Source of the DNA: Prinia subflava
Taxonomy: Eukaryota; Chordata; Aves; Passeriformes; Cisticolidae
DNA: 64,000 nt
Assembly (NCBI RefSeq): GCF_021018805.1
Contig: NC_086258.1
Coordinates: forward strand, 18,352,192-18,416,191
Reading direction: 5' to 3'
The position numbers were made by a program, and so were the translations under genes. This document shows, piece after piece, positions 24,216-35,582 of the stretch. The notes below the pieces were generated by a model. The model searched no databases and was not told the origin of the DNA. It saw only the letters and a list, made by a program, of their open reading frames with translations. Position 1 is the stretch's first letter. Each line of letters starts with the position of its first letter.

Positions 24216-25960
24216 TGAAATAATGTGTATTTTTCTTTTATGCAGGGGATACTAAATATATATATATTGTTAAATCTGTGAAGGTATTTCATGGAAGGAG
24301 TTTAATTTTGAATGAGAATGATGTGTACAGCCAGGCAAACCCCTCGTATTGTGGTCACCCCTCTGCTCTCTGCTGGTGACACTCTTTGAGCTTTTCCATC
24401 AACGCTTTGCACATCTCATCCAGGAGCAGCAGAAGCCATTCTTGTGTTCAGATTCTGTTTTTCTCATTTTTCCATGTCTCCAGTAATGCAGTGGGTGAGT
24501 TTGGACCCCCCTGCAGCCAGCCTGGGGGCTCGCCCTGCTCCACCCCAATTTCTGCCCCTGGGTGTCTCCAAAGTGCCACTTCCACTGATCTGTTTGAGGT
24601 GAGCAATAGCTCCTAAAAAGGGGAGAAACAGCAAAATATTTCCGTGTTGGTTTGAGTTTAGGAAGATGGTCACTGCTAGAAGGTTCTTTTACCCCAAAGG
24701 TGCCAGCCTGAGGCACAGGAGGTGCAGGGCTGGGGTCCATGAGAGATCCCAGCCTGGCTCCGTTCCCTGGGGGTGATGCTCTCAGGGCTGGCAGGGTGAT
24801 GCTCTCAGGGCTGTGAATTCATCCAGAGGAGCTCATTCCCCCCATCCGTTTGGGAAGGAAAATCTGGCATGAGCAGCTGGATTTTTGAGAGTTGTTCCCA
24901 GCCCTGAGCCACCACCCACGCTGTCACTGGGGTTGTCCATGAGCCACGATTCCAAAGACCAGTGGGGCAGTTGGGTCTGTGTTGTGCAGGCAGATATGAT
25001 AGAGTGTAAAATACTCAAACACCAGCTTTGGGGGTAACTTCTGTGATGGAAACAGCAAAAGCTCCCAGTCTGGAGCCCGTTCTGCCAATTTGATTGATCT
25101 GGCCCCAAAATCACACAGCTGTTTTTAACTGGAAGCTGCTTTCCCCTCCCACCTCCTTTTATTTTTTCCATTTTTTGATTTCCCTCTTCCAGGTGTTTAT
25201 AATGAAACTTAAAAGAGAGTTGCCTTGTCTTTTCCATCTCTGATTCTTCCTTTGGTGTGTGTTTTGTTGGGCATTTTGTCCTTGGCAAGGAGGGCTTTCA
25301 GTTTTGGTGTCTCTAGGCTTTGTTGCCAAGACATTGAGGTCCCTTATGGAGTCAGTTTTATTCCTCCATGAGGCTGGCAGCAACATCTTTTTGTAAATCA
25401 GATGCACTCTTAAAATTCAGAACCCCACCTCCCCGATGCATTAAAGGAAATTTCAGCTTTTGGCCAAAATCAATCTTTTAGTGTTTGTGTAGCTGTTTAT
25501 TCTTTTCAGTGTCATTTTTCTGCTTCGATGCTATCCAGTATTTCTGAAATTGTAAAGAAAGCTCCTGATGATCAGGATTCACCCTCTGGCTGCAGAATCT
25601 TTACAAGGAAACATTTTTAACACTGTGTTTTGTGTTTGCTGTACCCTCCATGGCACCTTCACTGCATGGCTCCCTGTCTTTAGGCCAAGAGAATTTCTCT
25701 TTCCTAAGTGGTTGGAAACTGTCAGATTTCTTAGTTCTTTGTCTAGTTTGTGGGTGGCACTGGCAGAGCAGATGTTTTGCTATTCTCCAAGAAATATATT
25801 ATTGTTCTTGCTAATTCAGTATATGATTGTGTATGTGAAGGAGCTTTTTAATTAAAAACAAACAAAAAATGCATGTGGCTATCTGTATATGTTAAGAATC
25901 ACTGCAGTTGGAAGAGTCTGGAAACGGAATCGGAAAACACTTTAGGATTTGGGTTGTGGC
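24216..25960. other. AT-rich region downstream of TNRC6C, no gene seen
   Basis: No convincing coding exon on either strand. A short duplicated gtgatgctctcagggctg occurs near 24773 and 24797. The AT-rich character continues to about 25900 and includes ATTAAA at about 25851, so part may be distal TNRC6C 3' UTR. Confidence 0.45.
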
Positions 25961-25964
25961 AGCT

Positions 25965-26660
25965 CCAGCGCGGAGCTGGGCTGTGCCTGGAGCCGAGGGG
26001 AGCCGAGCATCCCCTGCCCTGCCCTGGCCGGGCCCGGGGTTCTGCGGGGCTCCAGGGACTCCCGGGGTCACCGGCACGGGGGAATCGCGGCCCCGGCAGC
26101 GCTGGGAGCTCCGTGCAGGTCCCGGTGGGACCGGAGCTCCCCGCGGGTCCCGGTGGGACCGGAGCTCCGTGCAGGTCCCGGTGGGACCGGAGCTCCCCGC
26201 GGGTCCCGGTGGGACCGGAGCTCCCCGCGGGTCCCGGTGGGACCGGAGCTCCCCGCGGGTCCCGGTGGGACCGGAGCTCCGTGCAGGTCCCGGTGAGACC
26301 GGAGCTCCGTGCAGGTCCCGGTGGGACCGGAGCTCCCCGCGGGTCCCGGCGCTGCCCCGGCTCCCCGCTCCTTGCCCGGGAGGCGGGGGCGCACCCGCGA
26401 ACCTTCCCCGGGGAGCAGCGGGCTGTGCTGTGCCCTCACCGCCCTCTGGCCCTCTCCGTGTGCCCTGCGATCCCGGAGAGAGCCCAGCGCTGAGCCCAGC
26501 CTGCTTTCCCAGGCAGGACGGACCCGCCCGTGTTCCCCGGGCTCCGGGTGCCTTCCCTGGCAGGGTCCTCTGCCAGCCCCGCCCGCAGCCCGCGGTGCTC
26601 GCCCTGCCCGCCCTGCCCTCTCTCCCGGGATGTTCCAGCGACAGGAGGTGACATTTCTGT
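25965..26660. promoter_or_regulatory. CpG-island-like block
   Basis: An abrupt change to very high GC with frequent CG dinucleotides and CCCG/GGGACC motifs, surrounding a 28-bp minisatellite. No exon with a recognisable peptide follows on either strand. It could be a promoter of an unrecognised transcript, or the CpGs may simply come from the tandem repeat. Confidence 0.35.
26105..26350. repeat. 28-bp minisatellite, 9 copies
   Basis: ggagctcc recurs exactly every 28 bp at 26105, 26133, 26161, 26189, 26217, 26245, 26273, 26301 and 26329. Two unit types differ only in the block after ggagctcc: ccgcgggtcc (type A) or gtgcaggtcc (type B). Their order is B A B A A A B B A. One unit has gtgagacc instead of gtgggacc. 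Because 28 is not a multiple of 3, long spurious open frames run through the array. Confidence 0.95.
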
Positions 26661-29526
26661 CCCCTGCGTGCCCCCCGTGTTCGTTTGCTACTGTCGGAAC
26701 GAGTCGTTTGTAGATTTTACTCTGATGAAAGCGTGGTCCCGGTGCAGTGATGATTTCAGGGTTATTAAAATGGTATAAAACACCATCAGCTGGGAGGTTG
26801 CCTTGCTTTCAGTAAAGGGGGTTGTCAGTGAAGGGGGTTTGCCTTGACTTCCCCGTGGGGCTGCTGGCTCCTGGGAGAGGTGTGTGTCCCCCAGCTGTCT
26901 GTCCTGTGTTAATTCTTTATGACTTTAAATGTTCATTTTGTTCAAGGGATGGTCCTGATCATATTCACAACTGTGGCAGATTGCTCTGTAATTTTTCTGT
27001 TGTTCCACCTCCTGGATCCTTTGCCCACTTCCTAATTTAAATGAATTTACTCTTCATTTATAATGAAAACATATTCAAGCAGGCTGCAGACTTGTGTGAC
27101 TGATGGTGTTGGAAAAGAGCAGATTCTCTTTCCTTTTTTGCAGTAGGCCTTGTTTTGGTTGCAATATTCAGCCTTTTACAGTTATGTTTCACTCACAGGA
27201 GTACCTCAAAAGAGCAGGAAAAGCTCATGGTTTTGAATTATTTTATCCGATTTCAAGCAGGACCCACTTTTTCTGCCTTCTCCTGTCACTTGTCTCTGTC
27301 CCTCCCATCTCTTCTCTCCCTACAGATGACAGGGAACTTCTGATAAAGGCATAGGAGGTGATTATTCCACAGGTAAAGAATGGCAGCTCCTGCCTGTGTG
27401 AAGTCTGTAAATTGCCTAATTAGAACTGTAATCCCAGTGGGAGATGGAGCAGGAGCAGAAAACACCTGAAAGGCAGAGGAGGGGACAGACATCAGCCCCC
27501 ACAGCTAAGCAGCCCTCCCCTCTTTGCTGGGATAATCACCAATCCTGAAGGAAAAAGATTGCAAATGGCTTTGATCACCCTGTGACGCCTTTATTGATGA
27601 GTGTTTTCCGAAAAGCCTGCCAGGATTGTGTTTCCCAGCACACTTCCCCAGCTGCCTGGGCCTGCAGCACCCAAGGTGGGATGCAGCCAGTGTGGGGAGG
27701 GTGGTGGAGGGAACTGCACAGGGAAGGAACTGCCTGATTTATAGGGGAGTCTCATTTCTGAAAGATCTGAAAGTGACTCCAATTAAAAAAAAAAAAAAAA
27801 ATTAAAAAAATGGTTTCCCTGTTGGCTCAGTGATTCATTTCTCTACATCACTGTGTAAACACGAGCGTGCAGTGAGGTACCTCTGGAGCTCACTGTGTTG
27901 GACTCATAGCCTTTATTTCTTGCTCCTCAGCTTTCTCTGCCTCTTGGTTTGTGAATTATGGGTTCCACAGGGACCTGGCTGGGAGCACAGCTGAGAGTAG
28001 GTCCAAAATCATTTCCCACTTGTTGGAAAAATCCCTTTTCTGGGGGTTCTTCTGAAACACAAGGCAGGACGTTGAACCCAGTGACTCCAGCCTAGGACAA
28101 GTCTTTGGACACCCCTTGGTGCTGCTTTTGAGCACAGACATTCAGAGACTCAGACTGGATTTAATGGAGAATAAAGCTTTAATACACTGTCTGCAGCACA
28201 AAACTATTTTTGTTATTTAGCAGGAGTTAAGCATAAAACACTAACCCCTCATAATACAAAATTTAAAACACAGTGTAGGTGATTTTTGCTTCTCCCCTTA
28301 ATTGGGGTGGGAGAGAAGGGAAAGCTAAGTGTTAAAAAATAACAGGACTCAGTACAAAGGTGAGAGGTTCTGTCATCTAGTACAGACATCTCACAGCAGA
28401 GACAGTGATCCTCCTGCCCTTACAGCTCAAACACTGATTTTTGATCTGTTTTAGAGAATTCAGGTATTCTAGGACATTGGAATCCCCTGTGGGCACCATC
28501 TTTAGATGAGAAAGGAAAACTTTCTGAAGTGAGTCTAAAAAGAATTGGCTGAGATGTCCTGTTCTACTTGGACCTTCAACAAAGTTAGGAGGCCAAATAT
28601 CACATTTTTCAAACCTGGTTATTCTTAGAGTTCTTGTCAGTACAGGACATCTGAAGTGCAGCATTCCCCTGGCAGAGCAAGAACTGATTCACTCTTGAAA
28701 GTTGTCTGCTGGTTTCACTGTCAGGGGGACCACAGAGGAACCAGCCACGGGTCCAGCTGCTGCCCTCTGTGGGACCTGAGGGCAGAAATACCAAACCAGA
28801 GGACTTATCAAGTTTTTGGGTTTTTTTTTACATATTTATCACAAAAATCTCTGGAAGTTCGTGGTCTGCAAAACAAGAAATGGTTACCAGCACCTTGGCA
28901 TCTCCCTGTGGGTTACAAGACTGCAGCATGAGGGACATCAGGGTTTCCACAGCACAGACAACTCTGGGTTCTGCTGTGCAGGGGTTCAGGCCAGAGCCAG
29001 GACGGGGATGATCAGCTCTGCAGTGAAAAGGAGGGAAGTCACAGCCTAGAGTGGAGATCCCTGTGTTTTTGAAGGTGTTGTCCAGCTCCTTTGGCCCCCG
29101 GAGCCACTCTGCCCCCCAAGGCTGAGGGGGAACACTGCCCTTCCACAGCTCCAGGCACAGCTTTGTGCCAGGGGAGCAAACCCCACTTTTCCTCTCTTTT
29201 TCTGCAGCAGCCCTGCTCTAGGAAGGCACAACCATGAGCCTGCAGGGTCAGAGCTCTCCTGAGGGCTGCCTGGATGCTCTGAAGGATGCAGGGCATGAAC
29301 AGAGGCGTTTGCAGAGCAGCTGGGGCTCCTCACTGGCTCCTCTTGATTTTGAAGAGCCTTTGTATCAGGCAAAGCTCAGCATGCTGAGCTTTGAGCTGCC
29401 AATCAAAAGGCAAAGGACTGTAAATCCTCTTGCAAACACTTGGAGCCCTGCAGCGAGCGGTTCCCTGAGCTCCTGCAATCTGTTCTGTCCAGGGAATAAA
29501 TCTGCAGTGGCCCCACGCCTGAGGCA
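26661..29526. other. Intergenic, no gene seen
   Basis: Mixed-composition sequence with an A run at 27783-27801. No splice-flanked exon or known peptide was recognised. A frame beginning near 29234 is discussed under rejected items. Confidence 0.5.
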
Positions 29527-30060
29527 CAGTGGGCTGGTGGGCACAGGGGTCAGTGGCCACTGGGACTGGTGGTCACAAGGGTCAGTGGTCACAGGGGTCA
29601 ATGGTCACTGGCACTGCTGGTCACAGGGGCCAGTGGTCATGGAGGCTGCTGGTCAAAGGCTTCTGGCCACAGGGGTCAGTGGTCAGAGGGGCTGGCAGTC
29701 ACAGGGGTCAGTCAGAGGGGCTGGTGTTTGCAGAGATCGGTGGTCACAGGGGTCAGTGGCCACAAGGGTTGGTGGCCACAAGGATCAGTGGTCACACGGG
29801 TCAGTGTTTGCAGGGGTTGGTCACAGGGGATTGATGGTCTCATGGTCAGTGGTGGCCGGGATCGCTGATGAAGGGGTCGGTGCTCCCGGGGGATGGACGG
29901 TCCCAGGGGTCAGCGGTACCCGGGATTGGCAGTCCCGGGGGATTGGCGGTGGCGGTACCGGGATTGGCTGTCCCGGGGGATTGGCGGTGGCGGGGTGGCG
30001 GTCCCAGGATTGTTTGGCACAGGAATCGGCGGTGGCAGAGCGCGGTGCCCAGAGCAGCCC
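29527..30060. repeat. Degenerate GTCA/GTCCC-type minisatellite
   Basis: The first part (29527-29860) consists of irregular ~10-20 bp units such as ggtcagtggtcacagggg. From about 29870 it passes into GC-richer units such as gtcccgggggattggcggt. Copies differ in length and sequence, so the boundaries are approximate. Confidence 0.75.
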
Positions 30061-30155
30061 GGGGGTCCCCCCGTGCAGTTCCCGGTGTCCCCACAGGGTG
30101 GCGCCAGGGAGCCGCTCCGAGCCCCGGCCCGCGGGGGTTTTGGGGCGGGGGTTTT

Positions 30156-30171
30156 GGGGGGGGGGGGGGGG
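30156..30171. repeat. G16 homopolymer
   Basis: An uninterrupted G run follows several GGGG/TTTT alternations. It is prone to sequencing error and G-quadruplex formation. Confidence 0.85.
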
Positions 30172-30344
30172 TTGGGAGATTTCCTTTATAAAATTCCTTC
30201 TTTGGACACAATTCCAGGAGGATTTTGTGTCCCGGGCTGGTGTCGCAGGAGTTCTGTGTGCTGGAGGCCGCTCCGCCGCAGGGGTGGGTCCGTGGCGAGC
30301 AGAGGGTGAGCAAAGGCAAGCCGGGGCCACAGCCTGTGCGTGGA

Positions 30345-30645
30345 CTCGGCCGTGGAACCTCAGGGCTGGAAAAGCCCTCCAGGGTCACGAAACCCGACGG
30401 TGAACCCAGCGCTGCCAAGCCCAGCACTGACCCGGGTCCCCAAGCGCCACATCCACGCGTCTTTGAAATCCCCCTGCCCTGGGCAGCTGTGCCAGGGCTG
30501 GACAAACCTTTCCAAGAACTTTTCCCCAATATCCCATCTAAACACCTCGTGGGGAAATCCGAGGCTGTTCCCTCTCATCCTGCCACTCGTTATTTGGGTG
30601 AGGAGAGCGATTCCCCCGGCTCCAGCCTCTTTTGAGGCGTTTCCC
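30345..30645 (-). mobile_element. Diverged CR1 LINE fragment
   Basis: The plus strand reads like a CR1 3' region in reverse complement: agggctggaaaagccctcca, gggtccccaagcgccacatc, ccctgggcagctgtgccagg, then ccaatatcccatctaaacac and gccactcgttatttgggtga. It is more diverged than the copy at 20619. Confidence 0.7.
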
Positions 30646-30719
30646 GGCCCGAAGCCGGGAGGGCTCTGCCTGTCCGGGTGCAGCCCTGAGGATGCTCCCG
30701 CTGCACTCTCCAGCCAGGG

Positions 30720-30780
30720 AACTCGGCGACCTTCCAGCTCTTTTTCCAACCTAAACAACTCCAGGATTCTCCGAATCCCA
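30720..30780 (+). mobile_element. CR1 3'-terminal fragment, sense orientation
   Basis: The stretch accttccagctctttttcca followed by acctaaacaactccaggatt ctccgaatccc resembles the CR1 3' end (ccaacctaaaccattctatg attc) in the opposite orientation to the neighbouring copy. Confidence 0.5.
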
Positions 30781-31068
30781 GCCTGCCGGGAGAGCCCTAA
30801 TGGGGCTCATGTGATGAGGTTTGCTCTCTCCAGAGCACTCAGCGTTTCCCCGGCGCCGCGCCTCGCTCGGCCAAAGCTCCCGAAGACAAACACCCTTAAT
30901 TACCCCCTCACCGAGCCAGTGCCGCGCTGGGGTTTGAAATGTTTTGCTGTGCCCTCGGCTGTCCTTGGCGTGGGCGTTCGAGCCGCGGCCGCCCCTCGAG
31001 CAGGGCCGGAGCAAACTGCCCACGACTGGGCACGGCCCCCGATGGTTTGTGCACACAAATCGAGGTTC

Positions 31069-31302
31069 GATGGGATGGGATGGGATGGGATGGGATGGGA
31101 TGGGATGGGATGGGATGGGATGGGATGGGATGGGATGGGATGGGATGGGATGGGATGGGATGGGATGGGATGGGATGGGATGGGATGGGATGGGATGGGA
31201 TGGGATGGGATGGGATGGGATGGGATGGGATGGGATGGGATGGGATGGGATGGGATGGGATGGGATGGGATGGGATGGGATGGGATGGGATGGGATGGGA
31301 TG
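31069..31302. repeat. (TGGGA)n satellite, ~47 perfect copies
   Basis: This is a 234-bp uninterrupted pentamer array (GATGG/TGGGA on plus, TCCCA on minus). A 5-bp unit without stop codons keeps every frame open, so long MGWDG and IPSHP frames appear on the two strands and are not genes. The true length may be longer if the assembly collapsed it. Confidence 0.97.
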
Positions 31303-32950
31303 TGCTCCGTGGTGTGGAACAGGACGGGAGGGATGGCACGGAGCTCTTCCCCCAGGGTGCCGCGGGGACAGGGTTGGAGTGAAGGCGTCCAGCCAGGGAA
31401 AGGGAAGGAAGAGTTACAGGGGGAAGATGTTCCAGATCTTTCTGGTGTTTTGAGAAAGGGGAGAGCCGCCCTCGGTTCTGTGGAGAACACAGCACCAGAG
31501 ACATTCAGCAACAGCCAGGGCAGCCCTGGGGAGCCGGGTGTGTCCTGGCACATCCTCACTGCTCCGCAGGGGCTGAGATTTCCAGACCCCCCAGTGCAGG
31601 GAGAGCAGCAGCCAGGGTCACCCCGCAGAGGCAGAGCCTTTGTCCCTTTGTCCCCTGCAGAACCTCTCCCATGCCAGGCACCAGGCCCCTCTACACATGG
31701 ACACAACAGCTGGGAAACCAGCTCCAGCTAGGAGCTCAGCTGATCCCCGAGAGCCCAGGCAGTGAAACCCCTCCAGCCCCAGAGGTGGGATCAGCAGGGA
31801 GCCACTGCTGCCTGGGCTGCCACGCCAGGACAGAGGGGTGGTGCCTGCTCAGGCCTCACTGGAGGCAGATTTGCCCTGGGTCCTGTGCCCCTGGACATTG
31901 CAGCAGCCCCGGGGCCACAGCCATGGAGTTTTCCCCTCTGCACACTGGATCTCCTGTGTGCTGGAGGCCTGGAGCAGCTGCTCTGAAAGCCAGAGCTCCT
32001 CCACCTGCTGCTCCCCTGACTCGAAGGAGCTGTGAGTACCCAGGGTTACAGATAACTCCCCTGGACAACCGAGTGCTCCAGGGCAGAGCTGAGCCAGGGG
32101 GGACCTGCATGGATGTCTGAATGGATCCTGCTCTCCCCAGGCTTCTCCCCAAAACCCCTGTCCTCCTGGCAGGGCAAACAGAAGGGCAAATATTGCTCCT
32201 CTCTTAGGCCTGTGCTGTGTGATGTTTGCAGGGACAGCTGCAGCCCCGTGTGTGCAGGGCTCAGCTGCCACCCCCATGCCCTGGGCTGGAGCTGTGCTGG
32301 GTCCGTGGCTGGGAAGGAAAGGCCCTTTCACCTCTTGCCATTTGCTGAAAGAAAAGAAGCTGCAGGCGTTCAGCCCTGAGCACACCCCGCAGGACAGGCA
32401 CAGGGCACAGCGGGCTCCACACCCCACAGGGGCTCCCCCTCCCCGTGTCACCCCGGGGCCCCCCTGGTCTGCATCTCCCTGCTACAGCCCAGGCTGGGCA
32501 CAGGTCACACACGGACCCCCAGGCCAGGAGACACCAGAGCTGCCTGTTCCTAACCCCACTCTGCAGGGTCACCTCCTGCCCTGCTCTGGCCGAGAGAAGC
32601 ACTGCTGGAGGCCCGGCACTGCCGTGGGCACGGGCACAGAGGGGGTCAGGGCTGACACCGGCTGTGCCTGGCACAGATCCGTGATTTGGAGCTGCTCTCC
32701 AAGCCCCGCAGCCCAGCACGGGCCCTGCTCTGCCTCGCCCTGCATCTCGCACAGCCCTGGGGACAGGCACCCCGGGGCTCTGGTCCTGCCCAGCCCCAGC
32801 CCCACGGCACGGCCAGAGCTGCCTGACCCCGGGTCCGAGCAGGGCGGCAGAGCCCCCCTGCCGCAGCATTCCACGGGAGCGATGCGAGCCCCCAGACCCG
32901 CAATGCCCAGAGAGGGGCTGTGCAGGCGGGGGCAGAAGGGCTGGGGATCC
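31303..32950. other. GC-rich intergenic, no gene seen
   Basis: No exon or conserved peptide was recognised. Long open frames are explained by high GC content. Confidence 0.45.
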
Positions 32951-33160
32951 TGCACCCCATTCCCCCTGCAGCCCTGCAGCCCATTCCCCCTGCGGCCCTG
33001 CAGCACCCCTGCATCCTTGCAGCACCCCTGCATCCTTGCAGCACCCCTGCCTGTCCCCCCGGCCGGGGGAGATGGGGCTGGGGGCGGCCCCGGGGGCCCG
33101 GGAGCGGGCGGGAGGGGGCTCTACAAGGCTGGCAGGGGGTTCTACAAGGCTGGCAGGCAT
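32950..33160. repeat. Short tandem duplications (CCCTGCAG-rich; 21-bp pair)
   Basis: Imperfect ~18-26 bp units built on cattccccctgcagccctgc and agcacccctgcatccttgc lie at 32950-33050. A pair of ctacaaggctggcaggg units lies near 33120-33160. Confidence 0.7.
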
Positions 33161-34000
33161 TGGGCGAGGGGCAGTAGGTGCTGGAGAGCTCCTCCAATGG
33201 CTCCGCTCTTTGCTGGAGCCCGGCGCTGCAGGGGCAGGACGTGGGCCCGTGGAGAGGGTGCAGCACCTCCGTGAGAAGCTCCTGCACCTCCAGCGTGTCC
33301 CTCTGCAGCTCCTGAGCCTTCGTCAGCAGCTCCATCACCCCCAGCACCTCCCTGTGCATCTCCTGCACCCGCAGGGTCTCGGTGCCTGCATCTGTTGCAT
33401 CTCGGATCTCACCCGCAGAGCGGTGGCTGCTGCACCCCGCAGGTTGGGCTGGGCTGGCCGGGAGTTGGGTCCTGCAGACCCCGCGGGCTCCTGCTCTGCC
33501 CGGGGGAGGCAGGGATGGGGCACAGGGCAGGAGCTAGGGGGGCTCCGCCAGCCCGAGCGTGGGGAGGCTGCTGGGACCCCAGGAGGAGCTGCCGTGGATC
33601 TCACAGGAGGGGCTGGCAGCCGGCCTTGCCCGTCCCAGCTTCCTCTTTGCACTCTGCAGAGAGATTTTCCTTCTGCTTTCAGCACAGTGCTGTGAACCAA
33701 AGGGCCTGGAGCTCCTGATCCTGCATCACCCAACCCAAAACCCGCCCTGGGAGGTGAGGGGCTCCTGCAGGGCCGGCTGGTCAGGGAGGGGTGGGGTTGT
33801 GGAGGCCGGGCAGGGCTGGGGCACCCCTGGGCAGGGCTGGCAGGGACAGCCTGGCAGGGACAGCCTGGCAGGGACACTGGTGGGCACATCCCCGTGGCTT
33901 CCCTGGCGCACCCAGCCCCTCCACGTGGGCTCAGATGCCCAGAGTGAGCAGTTTCTGTTTGTTCCGTGCAGGCAGGAGCCCCGTGTGTCCTGGGAAGGGC

Positions 34001-34039
34001 TCCATCCATCCATCCCTCCATCCATCCATCCATCCATCC
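34001..34039. repeat. (CATC)n microsatellite
   Basis: About nine tccatc/catcc units with one ccct interruption. Confidence 0.9.
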
Positions 34040-35000
34040 TGAGCAGCCCTGAGTGTCCCCGAGGCACTGGGCGAGGCACAGCCACACACGTGGGCAGAGC
34101 ATTGTGGTGGCAGCACCAGCTGTGAGACAGAGGTGAGGGCAACCGGTGCCACCAGAGCAGGTCCTGGTGGCACCTGCCTGTTCCCTCCACTGCCTGTCCC
34201 CCCCCATCTGTCCCCTCTGCTGCCTGTCCCCAGCCTGGACCCACAGCAGACTCTGGGAGGAGGATTTTGCTTGTCTGGAGGTTGCTGTCGTGGCTCCAGT
34301 GCCCATGGGAGAGGTGGCAGCAGGGTGCCCCAGCCAGTGATGCCCTCGGGGAGGCCAGGCTCTCCCTGCTGGCACCTGGGAAGGGGCTGGAATCCCCAGG
34401 TGCCTCCCCAGCTGATCAGGGGCCCATCATCCTGTAGGGCTGGGCTTCTGAAAGCTGCAGACCCCAAACTGCCCATCTCCCTTGGGGCTGGATCTGGGGG
34501 GTGACTCTTTAATCCATCAGGCTTTGATATCTATTTCTGGTGTGTGTGTGTGGCTGCTGAGCAGGTTAAGTGCTCATTACAGCCAGGCTGGGCTGTGTGA
34601 GGGGAGAGTAAATCAGTTCAGGGCACACTCAGTACAGCAAACACAGATCTTCTGTGCTTCCCCCCGTGCCATTTATTATCTCCTTTTAACATGTTTGTGT
34701 TTTTATTTCAGTGGATCAGCTGTCTTTTAATGGCTGGTTGTTATTTTCTGTGCTCAGAGTTGAGAAGGTGTTTTATTGTTGGTCTCTGCTGCTTGGTAAA
34801 AACTTCAGTGTGGGTAAATTATTTGAAAAATCATAACTCTGAATGTCCTGACACTGCCAGGGGAGGCTGGAGAGCTGGGCAGGCTCCTCCAGTGCCAGGA
34901 CACTCCATGTGAGGCTGGAGCACAGAGGAGGGAAGGCAAAAGGCAGTGATAAGAGCATAAAACACTGATAGTGCAGCACCTGAAATACAGGAGAAAGAAA
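34040..35000. other. Intergenic, no gene seen
   Basis: Mixed sequence downstream of the GTPase poly(A) site. No exon recognised. Confidence 0.45.
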
Positions 35001-35009
35001 CCGAGACAT

Positions 35010-35582
35010 TTTCCAGCTCCACTTTGCAAGAATTTATTTATTGGGAATGCTTAAAAAAACCAAACAAACAGAGAATAGAGAAAACCAAACAGATGCACAG
35101 ACCACCCTATCACATGCTCTACTCCAGGTACAGACTCAGGACTGCTCGGACACTGGATGTGCTGCGGGTGCCAGATCCATGCCAGGAGGTTGTCGGTGCT
35201 TGGGACGAGGTGACACCGGCCCTGAGTGCCCTGGGACAGCGCTGGCAGGGCTGATGCAGCTGCAGGTGCCCACATCTGCCAGAGCCCTGGCGTCTGTCCC
35301 CCCTGCCCGTGCCTGCCAGCTCCCCACAGCGCCCTGGCTGACCCAGGGCTGCTCCCCAGGTGAGCCTCCTGCTGTTTTGGGAACTCCCCCTCTCCCCACA
35401 CCCATCCAGCACCCAGCATCCCTCCCAGCTCCCGCCTTCTTGTCACCTCCAACCCTCTCTGCTCCTGTGGGCTGGGTGGGGAGGAGGAGGGAAGGGGTGG
35501 GAGGCAGCAGGGGAAGTTTTGGCCGAGGCAGCGCCTCTCCCCACCCAGCCCACCTGAGTTTCCAGCCCCTGGGGCGGCCGGC
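35010..35582 (-). other. Putative 3' UTR of the Ras-like GTPase
   Basis: Sequence between the TGA stop (35583-35585) and two overlapping AATAAA signals on the minus strand (plus-strand TTTATT at 35033-35038 and 35037-35042). Cleavage near 35010-35020 would give a 3' UTR of about 560 bp. The end is inferred. Confidence 0.5.
35033..35042 (-). terminator. Poly(A) signals (AATAAATAAA) of the GTPase
   Basis: Two overlapping AATAAA hexamers on the minus strand lie about 540 bp past the stop of the GTPase frame. Confidence 0.5.

Noticed and set aside
29234..30403. 389-codon plus-strand frame starting at an ATG (MSLQGQSSPEGCLDAL...)
   Set aside because: The first ~95 residues have ordinary composition, but the rest is minisatellite translated as GVSGH-type repeats. 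No homology recognised and no poly(A) signal that fits.
30340..31731. 463-codon plus-strand open frame and 268/198-codon minus-strand frames
   Set aside because: They run through CR1 sequence and the stop-free (TGGGA)n array. No domain or splice support.
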